The notes: generated from the sequence alone by a model not told the origin. 64,000 nt of DNA from JAICJR01 sp963848495 (GCA_963848495.1 CAWKDV010000002.1:62001-126000), one strand, 5' to 3'. Counted from the first letter of the stretch, positions 26,179 through 35,083 are shown. Program-made: numbers and translations.

Positions 26179-28635
26179 CTAGTCGGTTGGCGGCGGCCGG
26201 CGGAAGCGCTTCGACGCCTTCTTGAGCCGGAGGTCGAGGCCGTCGCCGTCGGCGGGCTCGGCCTGCGCGGTGGCGACCGTGGCGTCCCCGACCGCTTCCT
26301 CCTCCACGCTGACCGACGGCGCCGCCGGCCGATCGGAGAGCCGGCCCATCGCGGGCGGCTGCCAGGGCACCGTGGCCGACGCGGGGTGCTGCGAGCTGGC
26401 GCCGCCGAAGTGCAGCACGTGCTCCCAGTCGTCGATGCGGATGCCGGGCACCACCGGCATCGGTGCCGCGCGGGTCGGCTTGGGGGTTTTCTCGGGCTTG
26501 TAGAGCCAGGACACGACGTTCACCCACACGTCGGCGATCGAGTGCCCGACGCCGATCAGGAAGACGATCGCGTAGGTGCCCAGCACCAGGTTGATCGACG
26601 CGAAGATCGCGTTGACGACGCGGTGGTGGTGATAGTCGCCGACCAGCGTGTAGGCCGACAGCCCGACCAGCACGTAGGGCACGAGCACGTAGAAGAGGCC
26701 CGCCACGGTGCGGTTGCGCACCTTGGGCGTGCGCCGGAAGGCGGGCTTGGCGCTGGTGAGTCCCTGCAGCAGCGAGCTGGCCACGCCGGCGAGGTTGACC
26801 GCGAGCAGGATCAGGTTGAGCCCGTAGATGCGCAGGGTGTCGAGGCGCCGGTAGCCGCAGTAGCGCAGGTCCGAGGCGATCGCCATGAAGTAGGGCACGG
26901 AGATCGGCAGCAGCCAGAGCGTGAGCAGCCGCGCGTCGAACTGGTACGCCATCAGGAACAGGAGCGCGAGCGTGCTCCAGCAGATCGAGGCGAGGTAGTT
27001 GACGCGCAGGCACAGCTCGCCGAGGCGGTGGTACTCGCCGCGCCGCCGGCGGGCGCGGGCCTGCCGCCGCAGGGCGCCGAGGATCAGCAGGCCGCCGTTG
27101 GCCCAGCGGCGCCGCTGGATGCAGAGCGAGCCGAAGTCCGACGGCGTGGCGCTGTAGCTGAGGCGCTCGGGGTAGTTGAGCAGTCGCCAGCCGTGGATCC
27201 CGAGGTCGATCGTGGACTCGGTGTCCTCGATCACGGTGCGGTCGGAGATGAAGGTGTGCACCGGCCAGCTGCCGAGGTACTCGGTGCGGCGCACATCCTC
27301 GAGCGCGCGCTTGCGAAGCACGGCGTTGGCGCCGACCCAGAAGGTGGCGTCGTAGTAGCTCATCCCCTGGTGGACGATGTGCTGCAGGTCGGTGGTGGCG
27401 CCCGCCACCCGCTCGATGCGCGTCTCGGCGTCGGGGAAGGCGCTGTACGGCGTCTGGGCCACGGCGACATGAGCGTGCTCGCTCTGCTCGAGCAGGTAGG
27501 CGAGCCGCGAGCAGTACTCCGGCAGCAGCACGCTGTCGGCGTCCAGCGTGAGCACGTAGTCGGAGTCCGGGATCTCGACGAGGCCCTCGCCCGAGTCCTC
27601 ATCGGCAGCGGGCACGAGCACACGGCCCGAGGGGGTGATCACGTCGCGCAGCCGGCTGCCCATCAGCCCGATGTAGCTGTTCAGGTTCATCGCCTTGTTC
27701 GGCGCGTGCGAGAGCGACACGTACTGCTTGCGCTCGAAGCCGGCCAGCCGCGCGCTGAAGGTCCAGACGAGCCGCTGATGCAGGTGGTGGACGCGCTCGG
27801 CCGGCAGGGTCGCGCCCTCGTCGAGGGCCGAGCGCAGGGCGGTGGCGGTGAGCTTCAGGTCGGCCGCGAGCCGCGAGATCACGTTGTCGACCAGGAAGCG
27901 GTCGGTGTTGTCGACGATCGTGTAGCCGCGAGCAAGCTCCCGCAGCCAGCGGCACGCGTACTCGTACTCCACCGCCAGTGCCTCGATCTGCTCGGCGCTC
28001 GCCTCCCCGCCGCGCGCCTCGAACATCGCCAGCGCCGCGGCGAAGCGCGAGCGCGGCGCGGCCAGCAGCCGCTCGATCTCCGCCGGCAGCGCGCGGGCGT
28101 CCTCGAGCAGCCGCGCCGGCGCGGCGTAGCGTGGCTCGGGCGGATCGTCGATCAGCAGCACGATCCGGAGCGACGGGTACTCCTGGAGCGCGGCCGAGAG
28201 GAGCGTCATGCGGATCACGCGGGCGTCCTCGGCGTATGACGGCACCAGCACGGTGAGCGACGGCGCCCGGTTCGACAGGAACCACTCGAGCTCGGCCCGC
28301 GGTACGCGCCGGTGACTGCGCGCGCGGTGGAAGAAGCCCATGCGGCTCGTGAGGTAGGCGAGCGACGAGGCCGCGACGAGCGTGACGACCACCACGTACA
28401 GCACCGCCGCGACGAGGTCGAACGCCGCCCCCGAAGAGGCCGAGGCGACGCGGGCGATGGTCGTGCCGACGAAGATCGCCCAGCTCACGACCGTGACCAC
28501 GATGGCGAGCTGCCCGAGGGCCAGCGTGGCGTCGGAAACCGGCACGGGCACCGGTGGCATGGGGTGCTCGTGGCCACGGCGCCAGCGCCTGAGGAGAGGC
28601 GAGCGGGGTCCTCGTTTTGTGGTATGCGAAGCCAT
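26179..28635 (-). CDS. processive family-2 glycosyltransferase (cellulose/hyaluronan-synthase-like)
   Basis: This 818-residue membrane enzyme has N-terminal helices (QLAIVVTVVSWAIFVGTTI, LVAAVLYVVVVTLVAASS), a GT-A domain (LTVLVPSYAEDARV, LTLDADSVLLPEYC, VIEDTES) and the QRRRW motif diagnostic of processive polysaccharide synthases. Five or so C-terminal helices follow, then a cytoplasmic tail. A large insertion in the catalytic domain (roughly residues 165-330) separates the first Asp motif from DxD, longer than in BcsA. It probably polymerises and exports a UDP-sugar-based glycan. ATG 28635 is chosen; an upstream ATG at 28680 is possible. It is divergent from a GH18-like gene. Confidence 0.9.
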   Translation of the reverse strand: MASHTTKRGPRSPLLRRWRRGHEHPMPPVPVPVSDATLALGQLAIVVTVVSWAIFVGTTIARVASASSGAAFDLVAAVLYVVVVTLVAASSLAYLTSRMGFFHRARSHRRVPRAELEWFLSNRAPSLTVLVPSYAEDARVIRMTLLSAALQEYPSLRIVLLIDDPPEPRYAAPARLLEDARALPAEIERLLAAPRSRFAAALAMFEARGGEASAEQIEALAVEYEYACRWLRELARGYTIVDNTDRFLVDNVISRLAADLKLTATALRSALDEGATLPAERVHHLHQRLVWTFSARLAGFERKQYVSLSHAPNKAMNLNSYIGLMGSRLRDVITPSGRVLVPAADEDSGEGLVEIPDSDYVLTLDADSVLLPEYCSRLAYLLEQSEHAHVAVAQTPYSAFPDAETRIERVAGATTDLQHIVHQGMSYYDATFWVGANAVLRKRALEDVRRTEYLGSWPVHTFISDRTVIEDTESTIDLGIHGWRLLNYPERLSYSATPSDFGSLCIQRRRWANGGLLILGALRRQARARRRRGEYHRLGELCLRVNYLASICWSTLALLFLMAYQFDARLLTLWLLPISVPYFMAIASDLRYCGYRRLDTLRIYGLNLILLAVNLAGVASSLLQGLTSAKPAFRRTPKVRNRTVAGLFYVLVPYVLVGLSAYTLVGDYHHHRVVNAIFASINLVLGTYAIVFLIGVGHSIADVWVNVVSWLYKPEKTPKPTRAAPMPVVPGIRIDDWEHVLHFGGASSQHPASATVPWQPPAMGRLSDRPAAPSVSVEEEAVGDATVATAQAEPADGDGLDLRLKKASKRFRRPPPTD

Positions 28636-28741
28636 CGCTGATCGGGTCCCTCCCCGGTCGCGAGGATCTTCACCCCGCACTGCGGACCTTACGTTACCTT
28701 AGTTATGCGCGCCAGTCTTCTGGCCCCTAATTGGCAGCGAC

Positions 28742-30316
28742 ATGAACCCAAGCTCGCATCCCCAACCCCCATCGGGGGACCACAACAGCGCCCTGCCCGA
28801 GGAGCCGCGCCGCCGGCTCTCGTTCGTGCGCGTGCTCATTGCGTTGGTCATCCTGCTCGGCTCCGGCACGGGCGTGGCGCTCGGCGTGCGCAGCGGCGCG
28901 ATCGATCCGGGTCGCGGCAAGACCGTCCACCGCTCTCCGGTCTTCGCGCCCTACGTCGACGTCACCCTCACGCCGCCGTACTCCTTCCAGGACCGCACAG
29001 CGGCTCCCGTTCGCTCGCTCGTGCTGGGCTTCGTGGTCAGCGACCCGAAGGCCGCCTGCAGCCCGAGCTGGGGCGGCTTCTACAGCTTCGACCAGGCGGC
29101 CAAGGCGCTCGACCTCGATCGCCGCGTGGCCCAGGCGCGCGGGCAGGGCGCCGCGGTGCTGGGCTCGTTCGGCGGGCAGGCGAACAGCGAGCTGGCCACG
29201 GGGTGCACGAACCGGGACGCGCTCGTCGGCGCCTACAAGTCCCTGCTCGACCGCTACCACCTGGCCGGGCTCGACTTCGACATCGAGGGCACCGCGGTGG
29301 ACGACACCGCCGCAACCGAGCGCCGTGCCGAGGCCGTGCGCACGCTTCAGCGGGAGGCGGGACGCAAGCTGCCGGTCTGGCTCACCCTGCCGCTGGCGCC
29401 CGAGGGACTGCCGGCCGGTGCGATCGACAACGTCCGCCGCACGCTCGCGGCGGGCGTCGCGCTGACCGGGGTGAACCTGCTGGCGATGGACTACGGCCCG
29501 CCGGCTAAGGACACGTTCACGCTCACCCGGGGCGCGCTGGTGCGCGCGGAGGGCCAGCTCGCGGCCGTGTACGCCGGCGCCCGCATCCGGCTGACGCCAA
29601 ACCAGCTCTGGGGCCGGATCGGGGCGACCGTGATGATCGGCGAGAACGACTCGGCGGGCGAGAGCTTCACGACGGCCAACGCGCGCTCGCTGGCGACGTT
29701 CGCGGCGTCGCACCATCTCGGCCGCCTGTCGATCTGGTCGCTCAACCGCGACCGCCAGTGCGGCGTGACCTTCCCGCTGGTGGGCACGCACTCCAACCTC
29801 TGCAGCGGCGTCCGCCAGGAGCCGCTCGAGTTCACACGGCTGCTCAGCCGGCGCACCAGCGCGCCCGCCACGGCATCGCCGTCGATCGCCGGCGTGGCCG
29901 CCACGCCGCGCCCGGACAACCCGACGCGCAGCCCGTACCCGATCTGGCAGCCCGCCCGCATGTACCAGACGCACTACAAGGTCGTCTGGCACGAGGCGGT
30001 CTACGAGGCGCGCTACTTCAGCCAGGGCCAGGCGCCCGACCAGCCCCTCCCCGGCGGCGGGCCCTCGCCGTGGCAGCTCATCGGCCCGGTGCTGCCCACC
30101 GACCATGCGCCGGTTCTGCCCAGGCTGCGACCCGGGACCTACCCGAGCTGGGATCCGCACAGGGCCTACCGCCAGGGCGACCGCGTGCTCGTGGGCGGCC
30201 TGCCCTACGTGGCCAATTGGTACTCCACGGGCACGCCGCCGAACAACAATGCGATCGACCCGAGCGCGTCGCCCTGGAAGCCGCTGTTCACGATCCCGGG
30301 TGAGCCAAGCTCCTAG
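28742..30316 (+). CDS. membrane-anchored GH18-like protein with two CBM5/12-like domains
   Basis: The 524-residue protein has an N-terminal membrane anchor (VRVLIALVILLGSGTGVALG) and a GH18-type barrel: LVLGFVV, AVLGSFGGQAN and the catalytic-type GLDFDIEG (DxDxE), then LLAMDYG. Two repeats follow (YPIWQPARMYQ…SPWQLIG and YPSWDPHRAYRQGDRV…SPWKPL) that look like chitin-binding CBM5/12 modules. It should act outside the cell on a beta-1,4-GlcNAc-type polymer. Its divergent partner is a processive GT2, so the pair may make and trim the same glycan. Confidence 0.87.
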   Translation: MNPSSHPQPPSGDHNSALPEEPRRRLSFVRVLIALVILLGSGTGVALGVRSGAIDPGRGKTVHRSPVFAPYVDVTLTPPYSFQDRTAAPVRSLVLGFVVSDPKAACSPSWGGFYSFDQAAKALDLDRRVAQARGQGAAVLGSFGGQANSELATGCTNRDALVGAYKSLLDRYHLAGLDFDIEGTAVDDTAATERRAEAVRTLQREAGRKLPVWLTLPLAPEGLPAGAIDNVRRTLAAGVALTGVNLLAMDYGPPAKDTFTLTRGALVRAEGQLAAVYAGARIRLTPNQLWGRIGATVMIGENDSAGESFTTANARSLATFAASHHLGRLSIWSLNRDRQCGVTFPLVGTHSNLCSGVRQEPLEFTRLLSRRTSAPATASPSIAGVAATPRPDNPTRSPYPIWQPARMYQTHYKVVWHEAVYEARYFSQGQAPDQPLPGGGPSPWQLIGPVLPTDHAPVLPRLRPGTYPSWDPHRAYRQGDRVLVGGLPYVANWYSTGTPPNNNAIDPSASPWKPLFTIPGEPSS

Positions 30317-30317
30317 C

Positions 30318-30345
30318 CGCAGTCCGCAGTCCGCAGTCCGCAGTC
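30318..30345. repeat. tandem heptamer CGCAGTC x4
   Basis: Four exact head-to-tail copies of CGCAGTC lie between two converging genes, just after the GH18-like stop. This is a simple-sequence tract that could vary in copy number by slippage; no function is evident. Confidence 0.9.
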
Positions 30346-30361
30346 GGCGGTCAGCGCCGTG

Positions 30362-30655
30362 TCAACCCAGCTGGCGGCCGAAGAGCTCGCCCCGAAGCGT
30401 GGCGATCTCGGTCACGGCCACGCCCACGTACGCGTGCTGGGCGGCCTCGAGCTCGTCCTCGAGGTCCTCGATGTAGGCGACGTTGTTGCCGAGGCCCACC
30501 AGCATGGCGAGCGCGCGCTCGACGTGAAGCTCCGTCAGGTGGTACCTCAGCTCCGCCGCGCTCCAGTGCTCTGTCTGATTGCCTTCGAACATCTCGTATG
30601 TAAAGACGCATGGAGACCCCAGAAATTCATCGGTCTTCTTCCTCACACGAAACAT
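30362..30655 (-). CDS. small protein of unknown function
   Basis: A 97-residue soluble, helix-rich protein (HWSAAELRYHLTELHVERAL, YIEDLEDELEAAQHAYVGVA). I recognise no family. From ATG 30655 it overlaps the end of the upstream cupin gene by 29 nt; a later start at ATG 30592 would avoid that and leave 76 residues. The periodic Leu/Glu pattern and gene order suggest it is real and co-transcribed with the cupin and FHA-HTH genes. Confidence 0.6.
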   Translation of the reverse strand: MFRVRKKTDEFLGSPCVFTYEMFEGNQTEHWSAAELRYHLTELHVERALAMLVGLGNNVAYIEDLEDELEAAQHAYVGVAVTEIATLRGELFGRQLG

Positions 30656-31229
30656 TTACGTAACCGGACCTGAACGGCCGCGGCTCGCCGGAGTCCGGGT
30701 CGTACGCGTGGCGCCAGATGCAGCCGGTGTCGTTGGTGAGCAGATGGATCGAGACCGAGGTCTCGGCGGAGGTCGTTCGCACGCGGTGGATGTCGTCGCG
30801 CGGCGGGATCAGCGCGTAGAAATCGCCCGCCTCGAGCGCGCGCCGCTCGCTCAGCCGTAGCTCGCCCTCGTCGCGCGTGAAGATCTCCTCGTCCTGGCTG
30901 CCGCGGTAGAGCCCTACGAGCCCCCAGGCGAGGTGGTCGTGCACCGGCGTCTCTGCGCCCGCCGGCACCACCAGGCTGAACAGCGACAGCGAGCCGTCGC
31001 CCGCCCGGTGCAGCAGCCACTGGCCGATGCCGCCGCCCATGCCGCTTTCCGGCGCCGCCTCCCGGTACTCGGCCGGCAGCCAATCGGGATCGGCGAGCAG
31101 CTCCGCGAACGCCGGCCGGATCAGCTCGATCGCCTCGGCGGGCGAGCCGGCGCCGGCGATCGCCTTGCGCACCGACGCGACGAACGAGCGCACGACCGGG
31201 GTGTCGAGGACGTACTCGTCGGCGGGCAC
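30627..31229 (-). CDS. cupin-fold protein, cysteine-dioxygenase-like
   Basis: This 200-residue protein has a cupin core: LFSLVVPAGAETPVHDHLAWGLVGLYRG supplies an HxH pair and a later conserved segment, and DDIHRVRTTS the third His. This is the pattern of predicted metal-dependent double-stranded beta-helix proteins related to cysteine dioxygenase. It would bind Fe or another metal and may oxidise a thiol. GTG 31229 lies 3 nt after the FHA-HTH stop, so the two genes are probably one transcript. The enzyme's substrate is unknown. Confidence 0.8.
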   Translation of the reverse strand: MPADEYVLDTPVVRSFVASVRKAIAGAGSPAEAIELIRPAFAELLADPDWLPAEYREAAPESGMGGGIGQWLLHRAGDGSLSLFSLVVPAGAETPVHDHLAWGLVGLYRGSQDEEIFTRDEGELRLSERRALEAGDFYALIPPRDDIHRVRTTSAETSVSIHLLTNDTGCIWRHAYDPDSGEPRPFRSGYVNVSCEEEDR

Positions 31230-31232
31230 GCG

Positions 31233-31898
31233 CTACAGGTCCCGCTCCGAGATCAGCCCCGAGTAGAACGCCCGCTCCACCAGCCGGATGCGCTTCTGGT
31301 TCTGCGGCAGCGTCTCGATGCCGAACTTGGCGAACAGGGCGCGCAGGTGGGTCTTCACGGCGTCGACCGAGAGGAACAGCTCCTCGGCGATCTGCTGGTT
31401 GGTGGCGGGCGTGGCGAACGAGCCGCCGTGCTTGTAGGGGCGGCAGAGCGCGACCAGCACGCGGCGCTGTGTGGGCGAGAGCTCGAGGACGGGCACCTCG
31501 CGGGCCGCCACGGTGGCCTGCTCGTCCAGGGGTGAGCTGCGGAAGATCATCGTGGTGGCGCCGAAGCGCAGGCTGTCGCCGTCGCTCAGGCGGCGGCGGC
31601 CGCTGAGGCGCTCGCCGTTGAGGAACGTGCCGTTGCGCGAGAGGCCGTCGTCGATGACGGTCCACTCCTCGTCGATCCGCTCGAAGCGCGCGTGGAGGCG
31701 CGACACCTCCTCGTCCCAGTCGAGCGCGATGTCCGCGGTCTTGCGGCGGCCCACCGAGACCTCGCCCGCCCCGGGATCGAGCGCGAACAGCCGCTGGCGC
31801 CCGTCGCCTGCGCTGTAGAGGAGGAACGGCTGGCCGGCCCGCTCGGCGTCGATGCGCGCCTTGAGCTCGGAGACCGATCGGGTGCCTGCGATTGCCAC
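31233..31898 (-). CDS. FHA domain plus C-terminal HTH regulator (paralogue 1)
   Basis: Residues ~35-120 of this 221-residue protein form an FHA phosphothreonine-binding domain: EVSVGRRKTADIAL, EVSRLHARFE, DGLSRNGTFLNGERLSGRRRL. Residues ~140-221 form a winged-HTH-like module (LSPTQRRVLVALCRP, NQQIAEELFLSVDAVKTHLRAL). This fits a DNA-binding protein whose activity depends on Ser/Thr kinase phosphorylation. A close paralogue lies at 40054-40710. GTG 31898 is the start; the cupin gene follows 3 nt after its stop. Inverted CCACC/GGTGG repeats upstream may be its own operator (inference). Confidence 0.87.
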   Translation of the reverse strand: MAIAGTRSVSELKARIDAERAGQPFLLYSAGDGRQRLFALDPGAGEVSVGRRKTADIALDWDEEVSRLHARFERIDEEWTVIDDGLSRNGTFLNGERLSGRRRLSDGDSLRFGATTMIFRSSPLDEQATVAAREVPVLELSPTQRRVLVALCRPYKHGGSFATPATNQQIAEELFLSVDAVKTHLRALFAKFGIETLPQNQKRIRLVERAFYSGLISERDL

Positions 31899-31914
31899 GG
31901 CCGCATTATCGCCT

Positions 31915-31956
31915 CCACCAAGGTGGGGTTTCCAGCCACCTTCGGGAGCGAGGTGG
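31915..31956. promoter_or_regulatory. paired CCACC/GGTGG inverted repeats
   Basis: CCACC (31915-31919)/GGTGG (31922-31926) and CCACCT (31936-31941)/AGGTGG (31951-31956) lie in the divergent gap between the FHA-HTH and GtrA-GT2 genes. They may bind a regulator, possibly the FHA-HTH protein itself, but could be incidental in GC-rich DNA. Confidence 0.3.
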
Positions 31957-32005
31957 AACCCTGGGGTCCCTGTTCAGCGAGCCGGCGCGGCGGGACCCTC
32001 TTCCC

Positions 32006-33259
32006 ATGACACCGCAGCGCACCGAGCTCATCAGGTTCTGCCTCGTCGGCGCCGGCGGCTACGCGGTGAACACCGCGGCCTTCGCCGGCTCGATCGCGCT
32101 CGGCGGCCAGGAGCTGACGGCGGCGACGACGGCCTTCGCGGCCGCCGTCGCCGTCAACTTCTGGTGCAACCGCCGCTGGACCTTCCACGCGACGGACCAC
32201 TCCGCCGGGCGCCAGGCGCTGCGCTTCTTCGCGGTCAGCATCGCGGCCTTCGTGGTGGGGGCGGCCGTCCTCCAGCTTCTGATCGAGCTCGGGCACGTCC
32301 CCTCGCTGCCGGCGCAGGGCGCCTCGATCGTGCTGGCCACGCCGGTGAACTTCCTCGGCAACAAGACCTGGGCGTTCGCCGACCAGGCGCCGCTCACGCA
32401 GCCGCTTGCGGCGGATACGGCCGCCAGCACCTGGCTGGTGCTCCCGACCTACAACGAGGCGGAGAACCTCGAGCCGTTCGTGCGCAGCGTCCTGCCGCAG
32501 CTCGCTCAGGCCACGAGCGAGCACCACCTGCTGATCGTGGACGACTCCTCGCCCGACGGCACCGGCGAGATCGCCGACCGCCTGGCCGCCGAGCTCGACC
32601 GGGTGCACGTGCTCCACCGCGCCGAGAAGGACGGGCTGGGCCGCGCCTACGTGGCGGGCTTCCGGCGGGCGCTCGACGAGGGCGCGCAGCTCGTCCTGCA
32701 GATGGATGCGGACTTCTCGCACGACCCGGCCAGCGTGCCGGAGCTGATCGCGGCGGCGCGGGACGCCGACCTCGTGCTCGGCTCGCGCTACGTGGCGGGC
32801 GGCGGCACGGTGGACTGGGGCCTCGGACGGCGCCTGCTCAGCCGCGGCGGCTCCTGGTACGCCCGCACCGTCCTCGGTGTCCCGGTCCGCGACCTCACCG
32901 GCGGCTTCAAGTGCTGGCGGCGCGAGCTGCTCGAGCGGCTCGGCGTGGACGAGCTCGGCACCGCCGGCTTCGGCTTCCAGATCGAGACGACCTACCGCGC
33001 GCTGAAGGCCGGCGCCCTGGTGTGCGAGGTGCCGATCCGGTTCCGCGATCGCCAGGCTGGCAGCTCGAAGATGAGCGGGCGGATCGTGCTCGAGGCGCTG
33101 ACCGGCGTGATCGCCCTCAGGCGTCAGTGCGACAGGTTCGTGATCCCGTGCAACGCCATCAGCATGCCGACGAAGACGATCGCCAGGAATGCGACGGCGA
33201 TCGCCAGCCGCACGACGTCGACCCGGCCGCCGCTGTCGGCGGCGGGCACCGGCTCCTGA
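32006..33259 (+). CDS. GtrA-like membrane domain fused to DPM1-like family-2 glycosyltransferase
   Basis: Residues ~1-130 of this 417-residue protein are a four-helix GtrA-like domain (RFCLVGAGGYAVNTAAF, AVAVNFWCNRRWTF, VNFLGNKTWAF). Residues ~140-375 are a GT2 domain of polyprenol-phosphate mannosyl/glucosyl type: WLVLPTYNEAENLEPFV, LLIVDDSSPDGTGEIAD, QMDADFSHDP, LVLGSRYVAGG and LTGGFKCWRRE. It probably makes and flips a lipid-linked sugar for surface glycosylation. The domain order is reversed relative to the more common GT2-GtrA fusion. The last ~45 codons read antisense across the end of the FHA-kinase gene, which is unusual. Confidence 0.88.
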   Translation: MTPQRTELIRFCLVGAGGYAVNTAAFAGSIALGGQELTAATTAFAAAVAVNFWCNRRWTFHATDHSAGRQALRFFAVSIAAFVVGAAVLQLLIELGHVPSLPAQGASIVLATPVNFLGNKTWAFADQAPLTQPLAADTAASTWLVLPTYNEAENLEPFVRSVLPQLAQATSEHHLLIVDDSSPDGTGEIADRLAAELDRVHVLHRAEKDGLGRAYVAGFRRALDEGAQLVLQMDADFSHDPASVPELIAAARDADLVLGSRYVAGGGTVDWGLGRRLLSRGGSWYARTVLGVPVRDLTGGFKCWRRELLERLGVDELGTAGFGFQIETTYRALKAGALVCEVPIRFRDRQAGSSKMSGRIVLEALTGVIALRRQCDRFVIPCNAISMPTKTIARNATAIASRTTSTRPPLSAAGTGS

Positions 33260-34965
33260 CGCGCCGCCGGGGGCTGCCCCGGCGCCGGCGGGAGCACCGG
33301 CGGCTGCTCGTACCTGCGCACGAACGACGCGTCGCCCTGGGCCACGACGGTCCAGGGCGCGGCGCGCCGGAGGCCGCCGGCGGCCACCATCGCGGCCTGT
33401 CCGAGATCGCCCGCCGACGGGTAGCGCTGGTCCGGCTCGCGCGCCATCGAGCGGCGCACCACCTCGTCGAACTCGATCGGCAGGTCGGGGCGCACGGCCA
33501 CCGGTGAGGGAGGCCCGACGTCCGAGTGCACGATCGCCTGGGCGCCGGACAGCGGCGGCTGCCCGGTGAGCGCCTCGAACAGCACGCAGCCGAGCGCGTA
33601 GATGTCCACCCGTGCGTCCACGTGCTGGCCGAGCACCTGCTCGGGTGCCACGTACTGGGCGCGCGCGACGACCGTGCCGTGACGGGTCAGCTCGCCGACG
33701 GACGCGAGCGGCTTGGCGAGCCCGAAGTCGCTCAGGTAGACGTGGTCGTCGCGGCTGAGCAGGACATTCGACGGCTTGACGTCGCGGTGGAGCATCCCGC
33801 GCGCGTGCGCGGCGTCGAGCGCGGCGCCCACCGACCGGACGATGCGCGCGGCCCGCAGCGGATCGAGCCGCCCCTCCTGGGCGATCAGCGAGCGCAGGTC
33901 GGTGCCCTCCACCAGCCGCATCGTGAGGTAGAGGGCGCCGGCCTCCTCGCCGGTGTCGAAGATCGGGATCACGTTGGGGTGGTCGATCGCGGCCGCCACT
34001 CCCGCCTCGCGCTTGAAGCGCTCGCGGAAGCGCTGGTCGCCCGAGTACTCGGCGCGGATCAGCTTGAGCGCCACCGGCCGCTGGAGCGCGAGCTCCTCGG
34101 CCCGGTAGACGATGCCCATGTCGCCGTGGCCGATGACCTGCTCCACGCGGCAGCCGGCGAAGACCGACCCGAGCGGCACCTCGGCGACGGGCGCGGGCAG
34201 CGGCGCCAGGGGCGCGGGTACCGGCGGCGGCGCGGGCCTGGGAGGCGGCGGCGCGGGCGGTGGCGGCGGTGGCGGAGCCGCGGCGGGCGGAGGCGGCGCT
34301 GCGGCCGGGGGCTGCGCAGACATGGCGGTCGGCGCCGCGGCGGGGAACCCCCCGGCGGGCACCAGCTCGAGCGTGGTGGAGCCGACTCGCACGACGTCAC
34401 CCGGCGCGAGCTGTCGCGCGGCGCTGACGCGCTCGTCGTTCACGAACGTGCCGTTGGCCGAGCCGAGGTCCTCGATCGTGACCACGCCGGCCTCGTCGCG
34501 GCTCAGGCGGGCATGCTTGCGTGACACCTCGCTGTCGCCGCTGAGCCGGCCGTCCCCGCTCGCGTCGCGGCCGAGGATCAGCTCCTCCGGCATCTGGAGC
34601 CGCCGGCCCTCCGCGCTGCCGCCCGTGACCACCAGCTCGATCTCGAGCGGCGGCTCCGGCTCGGGCTCGCCCACGACCTCGAGCACGGTCTGGCCGAGCC
34701 GCACCTCGTCGCCCGGCACCAGCACCCGCGTGGCGCTGATGCGCTCGCCGTTGACATACGTGCCGTTGGCCGAGCCCAGATCCTCGATCGCCAGGCGGCC
34801 GTCGGGGTCCCGGAAGACGCGGGCGTGCCGGCGGGAGATCTCGGCGTCGCCCCCGAGGCGGCCCTCGTCATCGGGCGCCGCGCGGCCGATCAGCAGCTCA
34901 CCCTCGACGCCCAGGGTCTTGCCACCTTCCTTGCCTTCACTGACCCGCAGCTCGACCGCCGCCAT
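33124..34965 (-). CDS. Ser/Thr protein kinase with two N-terminal FHA domains
   Basis: The 613-residue protein starts with two FHA domains (about 5-98 and 108-200), each with the G-R, S-R-x-H and N-G motifs (ISRRHARVF/SANGTYVNGER; VSRKHARLS/SANGTFVNDER). A Pro/Ala linker (~210-275) leads to a Hanks kinase with VALKLI, HRDVKPSN, SDFGLAK and VAPEQ. A single C-terminal helix (VVRLAIAVAFLAIVFVGMLMA) leaves almost no extracellular part. FHA domains fused to the kinase itself allow autophosphorylation-dependent docking. It is convergent with, and overlaps, the GtrA-GT2 gene, and is divergent from the GT39-like gene, suggesting control of surface glycan synthesis. Confidence 0.92.
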   Translation of the reverse strand: MAAVELRVSEGKEGGKTLGVEGELLIGRAAPDDEGRLGGDAEISRRHARVFRDPDGRLAIEDLGSANGTYVNGERISATRVLVPGDEVRLGQTVLEVVGEPEPEPPLEIELVVTGGSAEGRRLQMPEELILGRDASGDGRLSGDSEVSRKHARLSRDEAGVVTIEDLGSANGTFVNDERVSAARQLAPGDVVRVGSTTLELVPAGGFPAAAPTAMSAQPPAAAPPPPAAAPPPPPPPAPPPPRPAPPPVPAPLAPLPAPVAEVPLGSVFAGCRVEQVIGHGDMGIVYRAEELALQRPVALKLIRAEYSGDQRFRERFKREAGVAAAIDHPNVIPIFDTGEEAGALYLTMRLVEGTDLRSLIAQEGRLDPLRAARIVRSVGAALDAAHARGMLHRDVKPSNVLLSRDDHVYLSDFGLAKPLASVGELTRHGTVVARAQYVAPEQVLGQHVDARVDIYALGCVLFEALTGQPPLSGAQAIVHSDVGPPSPVAVRPDLPIEFDEVVRRSMAREPDQRYPSAGDLGQAAMVAAGGLRRAAPWTVVAQGDASFVRRYEQPPVLPPAPGQPPAARQEPVPAADSGGRVDVVRLAIAVAFLAIVFVGMLMALHGITNLSH

Positions 34966-35083
34966 CGCGGTGCAAGCCTACGCGAAGAGCGAACCCCCGC
35001 CCTCGGTTAGAGTGGGCGCACTCCAGTCCCGGAGAGACGCACTGGTCCTCGTGCAAACGGTCAAGCCGCTGGCAGGGAACTCA

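Noticed and set aside
26386..28239. 617-codon plus-strand frame opposite the GT2 synthase
   Set aside because: Low-complexity His/Gln/Glu/Arg composition typical of an antisense shadow; the minus strand encodes the DxD and QRRRW motifs.
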